DNA of 48,699 bases from Promethearchaeota archaeon (GCA_004524545.1 SDNX01000007.1:1-48699); one strand, 5' to 3'. Positions 16,335 through 26,948 are shown, counted from the first letter of the stretch. The notes: a model not told the origin generated them from the sequence alone. Program-made: numbers and translations.

Positions 16335-17690
16335 ATGGTCATGGAAAAGTTTGGAAAAGCTTTAGACAATATGATTCGAAGAATTCGTAAACTTCCTCGA
16401 ATCGATAAAGATGCATTAAAGCTTGTTATTCAAGATTTACAAAGAGCTTTGCTTTCTGCAGACGTAAATGTAGAAATTACCCTAGCGATTACGGAAGATA
16501 TCAGAAAAAGAGCATTTAATGAAAAGATTTCGGAAGGGATTGCACGAAAGGATTTTATCATCAAAATCATCCATGACGAATTGGTAAAACTTCTTGGAGG
16601 AAATCAAACTCTAAGGAAACTGAAATCTAACCGTCTTAACATCATTTTAATGGTAGGAATACAGGGATCTGGTAAAACTACAACAGTGGGTAAATTATCC
16701 AGTTATTATAGAAGTCGAGGGTTTAAGATTGGAGTCTTATGTGTGGATACATGGAGACCTGGAGCATATCAACAATTAGAACAGTTATTAACCCCCCTAC
16801 AAGTTCCATTATTTGGAATTCCAGAAGAAAAAAATGCTTTAAAAATTGTTAAGAAAGGAATCCGTCATTTTGTGCAACAAAAAGTTGATATTATTATTGT
16901 AGATACAGCGGGTCGTCATAAAGAAGAGAAAGATTTGATGACTGAAGTCCAAAAAATGGAAAAACTGATCAAACCTGATGAAGTTATCCTTGTAATTGAT
17001 GGAACTTTGGGTCAACAAGCATTCAATCAAGCCAAAGCTTTCTCAGAATCGACTCATGTGGGATCAATTATTGTGACAAAACTAGATGGGTCTGCAAAAG
17101 GTGGAGGAGCATTATCTGCGGTTGCAGCTACGGGTGCTCCAATAAAATTTATCGGTGTAGGAGAAAGAATTGATGCACTGGAAGATTTCATACCCACAAA
17201 ATTTGTAGGAAATTTATTGGGTATACCTGATATCGATGGTATTCTTCAAAAAATCAAGGATGCAGAGATAGAACCTGATAAAGATATGATGAAAAGGTTA
17301 ATGAAAGGAAAATTCACTCTTGATGATCTCTATCAACAGTTACAATCCTTACGAAAAATGGGGCCCTTTAAAAAGCTCCTTGGTATGATGGGAGGTCAAA
17401 ATATTCCCGATGAGATGAAGGATCAAGCAGAAGGGAATCTAGAAAACTGGAAAGTTGTTCTCACAAGCATGACGCAATATGAAAAGGAAAATCCAAATGT
17501 CATAAAAAAGAGTAGAATCGAACGAATCGCTAAAGGTAGTGGAAAAAGTTATACAGACATTAAAGGTCTACTCAAACAATATGATGATATGAAAAAGATG
17601 ATATCCCAACTGACCAAACCCCGAAGAGGTAAGAAAGGGCCCCCAGGGATGCCGGGGATGCCGGATCTTTCTAAATTAGGGGGAATGTAA
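16335..17690 (+). CDS. Signal recognition particle protein SRP54
   Basis: NG domain (GIQGSGKTTTVGKLSSYY, VDTWRPGAYQQLEQL, DTAGRHKEE, TKLDGSAKGGGALS) plus methionine-rich M domain. Confidence 0.96.
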   Translation: MVMEKFGKALDNMIRRIRKLPRIDKDALKLVIQDLQRALLSADVNVEITLAITEDIRKRAFNEKISEGIARKDFIIKIIHDELVKLLGGNQTLRKLKSNRLNIILMVGIQGSGKTTTVGKLSSYYRSRGFKIGVLCVDTWRPGAYQQLEQLLTPLQVPLFGIPEEKNALKIVKKGIRHFVQQKVDIIIVDTAGRHKEEKDLMTEVQKMEKLIKPDEVILVIDGTLGQQAFNQAKAFSESTHVGSIIVTKLDGSAKGGGALSAVAATGAPIKFIGVGERIDALEDFIPTKFVGNLLGIPDIDGILQKIKDAEIEPDKDMMKRLMKGKFTLDDLYQQLQSLRKMGPFKKLLGMMGGQNIPDEMKDQAEGNLENWKVVLTSMTQYEKENPNVIKKSRIERIAKGSGKSYTDIKGLLKQYDDMKKMISQLTKPRRGKKGPPGMPGMPDLSKLGGM

Positions 17691-17712
17691 TTACTACAGA
17701 GTGGGGTTTTAT

Positions 17713-18369
17713 ATGGATGTAATTTTAGGCATAGAAAAATTTCCACCTCTTTCTAAATTTGATATTAACCAAGGCAAAATTCCTGAAATTGCTTTAAAAA
17801 TTGCTGATTTTCTCAGATCTATATTTCTCTTATCCAATACACTCCTTCACGGGAATAATTTTATAATTTATTGTTCTGAACATTTTCAATCTCCCCCGAA
17901 AGGTTTAATTATTGTTTTTCACGGAAAATTACTTCGTTATTTAGCTCCAGATGAGAGGGGCATCTTATTTCTGCTTCTAAAGATTCAAAAAATAATAACA
18001 GGAGAAGGTGGTAAAAGGCAAGAAAAAAAAGAATCCCTAAAATTTGAAAATATGCTTAAAGCTCAATCCACACCAGGAATTTTTCTAAAACGAGGATCTT
18101 CTCGGGAGATTTGGGATATGAACCTCCCAATTGGGAACCAGTATATTAATGTAGGAAATCTTAATCAAGAGTATCCAACGTTAAATACATGGAATGAATT
18201 AGAGAGCAAACTAAATTCAGCAACGGTTCTCGTATTTTCTCAAATCGGTCATTTCTTGATTTCTCCCCCTAATGTAACCTCTATTTATGATTTTGTTGAA
18301 GATTCATGGAAAGCAAAATTTTACGAGAGTGAACTGATAAGTTATATACAAGCAAAAATTACTGAATGA
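17713..18369 (+). CDS. TrmY-like (DUF358) tRNA pseudouridine methyltransferase candidate
   Basis: LLHGNNFIIYC...GKLLRYLAPDERGILFLLLKI...TPGIFLKRGS resembles TrmY's RYLNPDER segment; directly downstream of SRP54. Confidence 0.5.
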   Translation: MDVILGIEKFPPLSKFDINQGKIPEIALKIADFLRSIFLLSNTLLHGNNFIIYCSEHFQSPPKGLIIVFHGKLLRYLAPDERGILFLLLKIQKIITGEGGKRQEKKESLKFENMLKAQSTPGIFLKRGSSREIWDMNLPIGNQYINVGNLNQEYPTLNTWNELESKLNSATVLVFSQIGHFLISPPNVTSIYDFVEDSWKAKFYESELISYIQAKITE

Positions 18370-19886
18370 GGATAAAAAACGTGCGACATCTTCTAAAAAA
18401 TGGAATTATTGTCACCCCGACATCTCAAAATAGGGGCTCAATTTTTATAAAAGGATCGAAAATTGTGAAAATTTTCGACTTGGGTGAAGAATTACCCGTA
18501 GTAAGCAAAGAGGAAATAGTCGATTGTACTGATTGTTTTATCCTCCCCGGAATCATTGATCCCCATGTGCATTTACGAGATTTTAAACAGTCCCATAAAG
18601 AAACTATCGAATCGGGAACGAGGGCTGCAGGTATGAATGGAATAACAACCGTGCTTGGAATGCCAAATACTACTCCTCCATTAGATTCAATTGATAATAT
18701 CAAATCATACATTACTAAAATTAAAGAAACGACGCATTGTAATGTGGGTTTGTATTCTCGACTCCCGCAAAAGGATGTTCAAAACTATTTCCACGATCTG
18801 AATAAAATCGGGATTTTTGGAATTAAAATTTATCCTGGGGACTCTCCAAGTATACTAAACTGGGGTCTCTTGTTAGACCTATGGGATAAATTAAAGGAGA
18901 AATTTAACGAATACACCCATGACCTTGATGAATTTTTACATAAACTGGATGTGCATCTTGATCATCATTACTCAAAATCTCAGTTGAAAAACTATGCCGA
19001 AAAATGGAGCACTATATTAGCGGAAATAGAGAAACATAAACTTCACGTTCTATTTCACGCAGACGTACCGTTGGATGAAAAAACTCGAGAAATTCGGTTT
19101 AAAACATTTGAGGGAATCCATAAATCCGAATTAAAAGCCCATTCTGCAAACCACAGTAAACTCCAAGAATTATTACATATTTATTTTGTATTTCAGGTAA
19201 TAAAGCTGACGGGATTAGCGAAATTGCCCCCAATTACATTTTGTCATGTATCCTCAATCGAAACAATTCATTTGATCCAGAAACTGCAAAGTAGAATTCC
19301 TGAAAAGAAAATCTTTATTGAGATAACCCCGCATCATATGTATTTACATAATGAAATAGAAATCCCGATTCCTTCTCATGGTAAAGTTTTACCTCCGTTA
19401 AGAACAGTAACGGATAACCTAGAAATACAAAAATTAATGAACACTACGAAGGTAAAGAATGCATTCTATGGAACAGACCATGCACCACATTCCTTGGAAG
19501 AAAAAAATCAAGAATTCGTCAAAACTCCCCCCGGTTTTCCCAGTTTGGATGTGTACAGCATTTTCGTGTTATCAAAATTTTTTGAGAATGGATGGAACCT
19601 CCAGAATTTTGTGTTTTATGCATCCTACAACCCGGCACGAATTTACCAAATAAAGAAAAAAGGATGGATTCATCCCGGATATGACGCAGATCTCTTGATT
19701 ATCCGGAAGGTTCCCCCATATATCATTGATAAAGGAACATTTCAGAGTGCATCTAAGGTATGTCCCTATCCACTTAAGGACATAAGTGCAAAAATCGAGT
19801 ATGTGTTTTTAGAAGGAAAAAAAGAACAAAGCCAAATGAAAAGCAATTTCATTGCGCGGTCATATAAATGGGATCATGCAAATTAA
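18366..19886 (+). CDS. pyrC: Dihydroorotase / amidohydrolase
   Basis: LPGIIDPHVHLRDFKQSHKETIESGTRAAGMNGITTVLGMPNTTPP; later ITPHHMYL and GTDHAPHSLEEK. Confidence 0.88.
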   Translation: MRIKNVRHLLKNGIIVTPTSQNRGSIFIKGSKIVKIFDLGEELPVVSKEEIVDCTDCFILPGIIDPHVHLRDFKQSHKETIESGTRAAGMNGITTVLGMPNTTPPLDSIDNIKSYITKIKETTHCNVGLYSRLPQKDVQNYFHDLNKIGIFGIKIYPGDSPSILNWGLLLDLWDKLKEKFNEYTHDLDEFLHKLDVHLDHHYSKSQLKNYAEKWSTILAEIEKHKLHVLFHADVPLDEKTREIRFKTFEGIHKSELKAHSANHSKLQELLHIYFVFQVIKLTGLAKLPPITFCHVSSIETIHLIQKLQSRIPEKKIFIEITPHHMYLHNEIEIPIPSHGKVLPPLRTVTDNLEIQKLMNTTKVKNAFYGTDHAPHSLEEKNQEFVKTPPGFPSLDVYSIFVLSKFFENGWNLQNFVFYASYNPARIYQIKKKGWIHPGYDADLLIIRKVPPYIIDKGTFQSASKVCPYPLKDISAKIEYVFLEGKKEQSQMKSNFIARSYKWDHAN

Positions 19887-19903
19887 TGGATAGGGTATGA
19901 AGT

Positions 19904-20785
19904 ATGAGTGAAGTATCGACTATAGAAAAAATACTACTAAAAAAGAAACTGGAACAATTTCTCGAAGAAGATATTCGATATGGTGATATAACCAGTAAAG
20001 TTTTGAAAAATACCAATGTGAACGCTCAAATTTTATATAAAAGTGATGGTTTGGTCTGTGGAATTCAAGAAGCAAAATTGCTATGTGAAATGGGAAATGT
20101 TAAGGTTCTTAATGCAGTTTCCGATGGAGATGAATTGAAGAAAGGAACAGAAGTAATGAAATTATCGGGCAAACTTCACGATATTTTGAGCATCGAACGA
20201 ACTATGCTTAATATTATGATGCGAATGAGCTCAATTGCTTCCACTACCTTTCAATTCAGTACCTTAATTCAACAAACGGGTGAATCGGTTAAAATAGCAG
20301 CTACTAGAAAAACTACCCCGGGATTTCGCATTTTTGAAAAACGTGCAGTAGAAATTGGAGGTAAGGGATATTCGGATACACATCGGTGGAGCTTGGATGA
20401 TATGATATTGCTAAAAGATACACATTTGGCTGCCTCGAAACAGAAAATAGCCAAATTGATAGAAACGGCAAAAAAAAAAACTTCTTTCTCAAAAAAAATT
20501 GAACTAGAGGTACAATCACCAGAGGATGCAATTGCAGCTGCACAAGCAAGGGTGGATATCGTCATGTTTGACAATATGAGCCCAGGAAAAATCAAATCAA
20601 CTATAAATAAAATCAAAGAAATCATGGGATCGGAAAAAGTGCCAATATTTGAAGCTTCAGGAAATATAACTCTGAAAAACATCTCAGAATACGCTAAAAG
20701 TGGTGTGAATATTATCAGTACAAGTCAAATCACATTTCACCCAAGCCAAAAAATTGACATTTCTTTGGAAATTATCAATGATTAG
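19904..20785 (+). CDS. nadC: Nicotinate-nucleotide pyrophosphorylase (carboxylating)
   Basis: EDIRYGDITSKVL, ERTMLNIMMRMSSIAS, AATRKTTPGFRIFEKRAVEIGG, IVMFDNMSPGKIK, FEASGNITLKNISEYAKSGVNIIS. Confidence 0.9.
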   Translation: MSEVSTIEKILLKKKLEQFLEEDIRYGDITSKVLKNTNVNAQILYKSDGLVCGIQEAKLLCEMGNVKVLNAVSDGDELKKGTEVMKLSGKLHDILSIERTMLNIMMRMSSIASTTFQFSTLIQQTGESVKIAATRKTTPGFRIFEKRAVEIGGKGYSDTHRWSLDDMILLKDTHLAASKQKIAKLIETAKKKTSFSKKIELEVQSPEDAIAAAQARVDIVMFDNMSPGKIKSTINKIKEIMGSEKVPIFEASGNITLKNISEYAKSGVNIISTSQITFHPSQKIDISLEIIND

Positions 20786-21165
20786 ATGAATAGGGAATCA
20801 ATCATAGTGTCCTTTATTTTGTTAAAGGATTCGGTGAAATCATTAATCCGGGACAATTTACCAATGATTACATAAATTCGCAGTATTTGATCCTTCATCA
20901 TATATTCTGTGAATGTTTTTACGATATCATCGAAACGCTGTTCGATGCTTGAGAACATCTCCATTTTGGTCGGATCAGATTTATACACGACTGTTACAAT
21001 TGAGCGTTTTATTTCCGAAGTATCTTGTTTTTGCTCTTGTTCCCCAATAAATTTTAAAATTGCATCTCGTAACGCTTCGCTTCTCGATAAATATCCAGAT
21101 TCTCGTTGGACTTTATCAAATTTCTGTAAAGTATCATCAGATAATTGTAATGAAACCATAGGCAT
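20782..21165 (-). CDS. NikR/CopG-like ribbon-helix-helix protein with degenerate C-terminal domain
   Basis: VSLQLSDDTLQKFDKVQRESGYLSRSEALRDAILKFI RHH domain followed by an ACT-like SIVTVVYKSD... domain. Confidence 0.75.
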   Translation of the reverse strand: MPMVSLQLSDDTLQKFDKVQRESGYLSRSEALRDAILKFIGEQEQKQDTSEIKRSIVTVVYKSDPTKMEMFSSIEQRFDDIVKTFTEYMMKDQILRIYVIIGKLSRINDFTESFNKIKDTMIDSLFI

Positions 21166-21220
21166 TTGGTGTAACCTCACTTGCGATACAATAATATAAA
21201 TCGACCACTCAAAAAAGATT

Positions 21221-21859
21221 ATGCACAAGACTGATTTCATGGTGAAAGTATCAGATGAGGTGCGTATCCAAGCAAGTCTTTATGCATCAAGGGAAAAAGA
21301 AAAGGGCTCAATTGCATGCATAATAACTCATCCGTATTCCCAATGGGGAGGGAATATGCAAAACAATGTGGTCATAGGAGTACGAAATCAATTAGTAAAA
21401 GAAGGATTTCCGTGTGTCACCTTTAATTTTCGTGGTGTGGGTAAATCAACAGGATCTATGGGAGATGGAACGCAAGAGAAGGAGGATTTGATTGGAGTGT
21501 GCAATTATACGCGAAATATTCTACATTTGACTCAAATTATTATAATTGGATATTCATATGGAGCGTTGATTAGCCTTTCCGCTATGAAAGAATTGGGTGA
21601 ACTAATTTGCATGTGTCTGATCTCCTATCCGTCAGGATTTGTACCACATTTATCACCTGAATTTGATGTTGGTATTCCCATATTATTTATTCATGGTGAA
21701 TTCGATGATGTAATCCCTATTTCACGTATTAAACAATTACTCCCGAATTTCACCCATAAAACAAAATTTGTGTCTATATCTACGGATCATTTCTACAATG
21801 GGAAAGAAAATCAAGTGGGAGCTATTATTACAGAATTTATAAACAATTTAAAGATTTGA
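21221..21859 (+). CDS. Alpha/beta hydrolase
   Basis: ITHPYSQWGGNMQNNVV, FNFRGVGKSTG, IIGYSYGALISLSA (GxSxG), ILFIHGEFDDVIP. Confidence 0.85.
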   Translation: MHKTDFMVKVSDEVRIQASLYASREKEKGSIACIITHPYSQWGGNMQNNVVIGVRNQLVKEGFPCVTFNFRGVGKSTGSMGDGTQEKEDLIGVCNYTRNILHLTQIIIIGYSYGALISLSAMKELGELICMCLISYPSGFVPHLSPEFDVGIPILFIHGEFDDVIPISRIKQLLPNFTHKTKFVSISTDHFYNGKENQVGAIITEFINNLKI

Positions 21860-22249
21860 TAATTCCTCAAGAACAGGTAACGCATTTTCTATTGCCCAAT
21901 CAAATAATTTCTCATTGTATTTGTCCACATCATCGTTTTCTGGTTTATCAGTTAACCCAATAAGCAGATATACTTGTCCTGTTGATGTTTTAATATTTTG
22001 ACAGACAATGCATGCATTTCCATAAATTGTCTTAAAGTATTCTAAATCCGCCAAACCCATGTCTTCCTTTGCGCGTTCAGCACCTTCTGACAACATCGCA
22101 CCCATTGCAGAAACCATTTTCTCATTATAGGTGCATTCTGGAATTTTTTTCGATGCAATTGGTAAACCATCTTTTAATGCAAAGATGCATACTTGATACC
22201 CATTCTCATTAAGCTGTTTTAAGATTTCCATCAGTTTTGCTGTTGTCAT
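21848..22249 (-). CDS. Roadblock/LC7-type domain protein
   Basis: MTTAKLMEILKQLNENGYQVCIFALKDGLPIASKK...EKMVSAMGAMLSEGAERAKEDMGLADLEYFKTIYGNACIVCQNI. Confidence 0.75.
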   Translation of the reverse strand: MTTAKLMEILKQLNENGYQVCIFALKDGLPIASKKIPECTYNEKMVSAMGAMLSEGAERAKEDMGLADLEYFKTIYGNACIVCQNIKTSTGQVYLLIGLTDKPENDDVDKYNEKLFDWAIENALPVLEELSNL

Positions 22250-22329
22250 AATTTTGGAACCACTATTTATTCATATATATTTTGTTTGTATATAATTATC
22301 TTAAGTAAGTTTTATTTAACTTTCGATTG

Positions 22330-22848
22330 CTATCGAAGAGTTATAATATAGGCAGAAGATATCTCCTCATCAATATTTAAAATCATTACTGTTGGCATTG
22401 GGTTACGTTGGACTTGATAGCGAGCATTCAATGGAGGTGCTCGGGGTTGTAGAGGAGATCCAGGATTTAGATGCAAAAATCCGTGATCCAATTCGAAATA
22501 TTCCTTGATAGAGGGAATATGAGTGTGTCCTGTAACCATGATGTCAATATTTTCTTGTTTAATAAATGAAAATGAGGGTATTTCATGCATTAATCCAATT
22601 TTTTTCCCCATAATTTCAATTTTACTAAAGGGCGTATATCGCTCATGGATCGTAGAATCATCTACATTCCCAACAACTGCTTCAACTTGTGCTATTTTCT
22701 CAAGGTCAGTAATAAATTTAATGGTAGATATATCCCCAGCATGCAATATAAGTTCCACATCTACAAATGCTTCTTGAACTCGACGATATAATCCTGAATA
22801 GTCCATATTGGATTTGATATGAGTATCTGATATAATGCCAATTTCCAT
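22330..22848 (-). CDS. YfcE/MJ0936-type metallophosphoesterase
   Basis: MEIGIISDTHIKS, ILHAGDIST, VVGNVDD, VTGHTHIPSI, LNPGSPLQPR. Confidence 0.9.
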   Translation of the reverse strand: MEIGIISDTHIKSNMDYSGLYRRVQEAFVDVELILHAGDISTIKFITDLEKIAQVEAVVGNVDDSTIHERYTPFSKIEIMGKKIGLMHEIPSFSFIKQENIDIMVTGHTHIPSIKEYFELDHGFLHLNPGSPLQPRAPPLNARYQVQRNPMPTVMILNIDEEISSAYIITLR

Positions 22849-22865
22849 AATTATCACATCTATCC

Positions 22866-23969
22866 CTAAAATGGAACAAATAATCCAAGTGTCCAAAATA
22901 CCAATCCAAAAATAATATCAGCAAGCACTGCTTTTCCACGTGGTTTACTGTCTGGTATTGCCTCTTTATAGGATTGAAAAGCCCCAAAATATGATTTTAT
23001 TCCATTTTTCACCTCATGGAAAAATATTGCAGCAAATATAAGGGATACTCCTAAAAAGGGTAAATACAACCATTTTGCGAGATCCCAAAAGTTGACATTG
23101 TTTACTCCATTTAACCAAAGAACGGAAGAAGAGATCACATTGTTTAGAGCATGAGCGATAATAATTGGCCAGATCATTCGTTTTTTAATGATGAAAACTG
23201 CAGATACAGATCCCACAAAAAACGCTCCCAGTGTCCATAATATCGCAGGGAGTAGATCTTGAGCTAAATTAACCGTACCAACTATTAATCCATTAACGAG
23301 ATACCCCAGATGTGAGAAACCAAAAAAAATAGAACTAATAACTACTGCAGAGCCCCCGTTGACGTACTTTTCCGATCGTATTGTCATATAACCGCGGAAA
23401 AAAAGTTCTTCTCGAATTCCTACCATTAAATGCAATAAAACTCCATAGACAATAAAAGGACCAAAATTCGTGAACGATAGATAAACATTTACACCTTGGT
23501 TTCCCAGCGATTTTTGAGAAAACTCTAGACTGCCGGGGATTGTGTATGTGATGAAATCTAAGGGGATATATACTAGAAATAGCAATAATAGTGCAAAAAA
23601 GAGTTGCATACCAAATTTTTTAAATGTAAATAGTGAAAAAGTTTCTTTTAAAGGGGGATCTGACTTAACCATCGGTAAGCTACTTTTATGAAATACAGAT
23701 TGCACAAAAGTTAGTGCTAAGATTACAGCTACCATAAGATATACTACACTGAAACCATATATGAATAATTCTCGAAAGGGATTGCCCGTTTCAGGTAGAA
23801 GATTGACTAATTTGGTCGCACCAATCCATAGTAAAAAACTAATTAGCATTACCAAAAAGGTTTCTAAAAATGTATAGAATCGACGTGTTGCAATATGTCG
23901 GGAATAGCTTCGTTCTTCCTCGGGAAAATTGTATTCATCGTATGGATCATCATGAATTGGATCTGACAT
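22866..23969 (-). CDS. CPBP-family intramembrane protease (Abi/CAAX-like)
   Basis: GIREELFFRGYM (EExxxR), FFGFSHLGYLVNG, IIAHALNNVISS, multiple TMs. Confidence 0.85.
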   Translation of the reverse strand: MSDPIHDDPYDEYNFPEEERSYSRHIATRRFYTFLETFLVMLISFLLWIGATKLVNLLPETGNPFRELFIYGFSVVYLMVAVILALTFVQSVFHKSSLPMVKSDPPLKETFSLFTFKKFGMQLFFALLLLFLVYIPLDFITYTIPGSLEFSQKSLGNQGVNVYLSFTNFGPFIVYGVLLHLMVGIREELFFRGYMTIRSEKYVNGGSAVVISSIFFGFSHLGYLVNGLIVGTVNLAQDLLPAILWTLGAFFVGSVSAVFIIKKRMIWPIIIAHALNNVISSSVLWLNGVNNVNFWDLAKWLYLPFLGVSLIFAAIFFHEVKNGIKSYFGAFQSYKEAIPDSKPRGKAVLADIIFGLVFWTLGLFVPF

Positions 23970-24026
23970 GTGCGTTACCTTTTACTTTACTAATTTAGTA
24001 TGTAACATAAATTAATTCCTAAACAT

Positions 24027-25220
24027 TTATCCCGACTTTTTTATAAACTGAAATTCTCCTTTGGAGGAATGAATATGTAATTCATTTTTTCCTTCTGGAG
24101 CTTGAGATGACTCTACATGACCAATTATTTTTGCGGGAACATCGAAAGAATTTGAAATGTCGATAATATTTTGAGATTGTTCCTTTGGGACGATTATTTC
24201 CAAGCGGTGACCCATATTAAAAACTTGGTGCATTTCTTCCCAAGTGACACCCGATGAGGCTTGGATCATTTTGAACACTGGTGGGATTTCAAACATATTA
24301 TCTTTGACATACCGCAGTTTATGTCCAAAATTAAGGCATTTGGTCTGCCCTCCACCGGTGTTATTATAAATCCCATGAATTTGGGAGTGATATTGCTTCA
24401 AAATTTTGACTAAAATCGGAGAGTAGGTTCGTGTTGGTGAAAGTATTGCTTCTCCAATTGTTAAATCGGTTCCAGGAAGATTTTCCAACAAATCGTGTTT
24501 TCCATGAAACACTAGGGCCTCATCAATTCCGGGGTCATAACATTCGGGATATTTAGCGTAATATTTATGTGCTAATGTTCCATGTCTGGCGAGAGTCAAT
24601 CCATTGCTTGAAATACCGCTATTATAGACGTCTTCATACGATGCTTGTCCATAACTAGCTAAACCGATGATTACATCTCCCTTTTGTACATGACTCGCAT
24701 CGATAACTTGCGATCTTTTCATACGTGCAAATAAAGAAACTCCGACTTCTAATGTACGACATATATCTCCAACATCCTCTGTTTCTCCCCCAGCTAAATT
24801 TATTATGAATCCTTGTTCAGATAACCATTTGCTATATGCAATATGATGATTAATTAGAACTGAAAGTACGTCTCCTGATATTATTCTTTTATTTCTACTT
24901 ATCGTATCAGATATGAGAACGTTTCCAGCAACACCTACACATAAAACGTCATCCACATTCATTACTATTGCATCTTGAACAATTCCCTTAAAGTATGATA
25001 ACTTTCCAGTTTCTTTATACATCATATATGCTAGATTTGCTTTAGTTCCTGCCGAATCCGAATGGAAAATGGAGCAATAGTTAGGATCACCACTGATATC
25101 AGGTAGTATTTTACAGAATGCACCCGGATACTCTCCCTCATCTTGACCTTTTAAGGCTTTGTGAACCTCATCCTTGGAAGCTGATACACCTAATTTCTCA
25201 TAAACATCGGATTTTTTCAT
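24027..25220 (-). CDS. purM: Phosphoribosylformylglycinamidine cyclo-ligase (PurM-like)
   Basis: HSDSAGTKANLAYM, AIVMNVDDVLCVGV, LAGGETEDVG, GDVIIGLASYG, IYNNTGGGQTKCLNFG, FNMGHRLEIIVP. Confidence 0.88.
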   Translation of the reverse strand: MKKSDVYEKLGVSASKDEVHKALKGQDEGEYPGAFCKILPDISGDPNYCSIFHSDSAGTKANLAYMMYKETGKLSYFKGIVQDAIVMNVDDVLCVGVAGNVLISDTISRNKRIISGDVLSVLINHHIAYSKWLSEQGFIINLAGGETEDVGDICRTLEVGVSLFARMKRSQVIDASHVQKGDVIIGLASYGQASYEDVYNSGISSNGLTLARHGTLAHKYYAKYPECYDPGIDEALVFHGKHDLLENLPGTDLTIGEAILSPTRTYSPILVKILKQYHSQIHGIYNNTGGGQTKCLNFGHKLRYVKDNMFEIPPVFKMIQASSGVTWEEMHQVFNMGHRLEIIVPKEQSQNIIDISNSFDVPAKIIGHVESSQAPEGKNELHIHSSKGEFQFIKKSG

Positions 25221-25240
25221 ACTCTTTGCCTTTTACACAA

Positions 25241-26590
25241 TTAGAAATATTTGGTTTTTAGAATTTTTACTAAATTCTCTACTTGCTCCACTGCACTGCC
25301 AATATAATTCCGCGGATTAAGCAATTCATCAATTTCTTGGGAGGAGAAGTGTGAGGATATGACAGGGTGTGAATTAAAAACCTCACGGATGGATTTTTTC
25401 ATCGTTCTGGAATCAATTACGGCGGTTCGGAGGAGTTCATGGGCATCTTGTCTTCCAATTCCTTTACCGACCAGTTCAATCATTATTCTTTCGGATAAAA
25501 TTGCACCATCCGATAAATTCAAGTTTTTTTCAATATTATCAAAATCCAATTCTAACCCTTTGAGAATCGAACGAAGCTGAACAAGCATATAATCCAATAA
25601 TACAAAGGTTTCCGGGAACATAACGCGCTCAGAACCGCTATTCGAAATATCTCGTTCATCTTCGAGAGTGATATTTTCTAAAGCAATATATACATTCGAT
25701 TTAATCACTCGGCTTAATCCGCATAACCGTTCTAGTTTATGAGGGTTTCGCTTCTGAGGCATCGTAGAACTTCCTACTTGTTTTTTCTTAAAAGGTTCAA
25801 AGGTTTCAGCAATTTCATTTCTTTGTAATACCCGAAGATGTCGTGCAACTTTATCAATTGTCCCTGCAATTATGGATAAGACAAGTATCAGTTCTGCATA
25901 ACGGTCTCTTTGAACTACTTGATTCGCAATTAGAACAGAATTAAGGTGGAGAAGTTCCATAACCTTATTCTGGATTTGGATACCATTGTCTCCGAAACTT
26001 GCCATAGTTCCTACAGCACCTGACATTTTACCGACAGATATTCGGGGGAGTAGTTCGTTTAATCTATCAATATGTCTCCCAAATTCTGCAGCCCAAACTC
26101 CAAATCTCATGCCATATGTCGTAGGTAATGCATGTTGACCATGGGTGCGACCTACACATACTAATTTTTTGTGCTTTTGTGCTTGTTCAAGCAATACCGA
26201 CAATACACTCTTAACGTTCTTCAAGATGACATTTGTTGCTTGAGTTAAGATCATAGCATTTGCTGTATCTTCTGTATCATAAGAAGTCGCAGATAAATGC
26301 ACATAATTACCTGCATCTCCCTCACACACTTCTGATACTGCACGAACCATAGCCATTAAATCATGATCGATTTCTTTTTCAATTTCATGGATTCTCTCGA
26401 TAGAGACATATTCAATGGTGGCTTTTTTCAAGATCTCATCTGCAGCCGATTGAGGAATTGTGCCGTATATAGCATGGGCTTGGGCTAGAGCTGCCTCAAC
26501 CTTCATCCAATTCGCAAACTTGTTATTCTGGGAGAAGATTTCTTTCATTTCTTCTGTAAAATATCGATATTCGATGGGGTGTAATACCAT
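25241..26590 (-). CDS. purB: Adenylosuccinate lyase
   Basis: HLSATSYDTEDTANA, GRTHGQHALPTTYGMRFGVW, VGSSTMPQKRNPHKLE (fumarase/ASL signature). Confidence 0.93.
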   Translation of the reverse strand: MVLHPIEYRYFTEEMKEIFSQNNKFANWMKVEAALAQAHAIYGTIPQSAADEILKKATIEYVSIERIHEIEKEIDHDLMAMVRAVSEVCEGDAGNYVHLSATSYDTEDTANAMILTQATNVILKNVKSVLSVLLEQAQKHKKLVCVGRTHGQHALPTTYGMRFGVWAAEFGRHIDRLNELLPRISVGKMSGAVGTMASFGDNGIQIQNKVMELLHLNSVLIANQVVQRDRYAELILVLSIIAGTIDKVARHLRVLQRNEIAETFEPFKKKQVGSSTMPQKRNPHKLERLCGLSRVIKSNVYIALENITLEDERDISNSGSERVMFPETFVLLDYMLVQLRSILKGLELDFDNIEKNLNLSDGAILSERIMIELVGKGIGRQDAHELLRTAVIDSRTMKKSIREVFNSHPVISSHFSSQEIDELLNPRNYIGSAVEQVENLVKILKTKYF

Positions 26591-26675
26591 GATATATGTA
26601 AACTAACGCTTAACACAAATTATATTTTTCGTGCAGTGTTTTGTTTTATAAAGTCTACATCATCAAGAAAGTTTA

Positions 26676-26939
26676 ATGCAAAGAATAATTCCACATTATT
26701 TGATAATTGTTTGTCCAAAATGCGGATTGGTTCAATATATAAAAGAAGGACAAAAATCACGTAAATGTCCCAACTTAAAATGTAAAAAACTAATCGATCC
26801 ACAGCGTGTGATTATTTATGCGCATTCTAGTGATATCCATAAAGCCGTTCAAATTGTGCAACAAATCAAGGAACATAACGTCGACATGCATGAGATCACG
26901 GATATTAAATCAATTCTTGAAGAGGTGGACAATGATTAG
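26676..26939 (+). CDS. Small zinc-ribbon protein (DUF1922-like)
   Basis: LIIVCPKCGLVQYIKEGQKSRKCPNLKCKKLIDPQRVIIYAHSSDIHKAVQIVQQIKE. Confidence 0.6.
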   Translation: MQRIIPHYLIIVCPKCGLVQYIKEGQKSRKCPNLKCKKLIDPQRVIIYAHSSDIHKAVQIVQQIKEHNVDMHEITDIKSILEEVDND

Positions 26940-26948
26940 GTATGTATT

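Noticed and set aside
20269-20682. Antisense ORFs over nadC
   Set aside because: Hydrophobic shadow ORFs opposite a well-supported enzyme; a common artefact.
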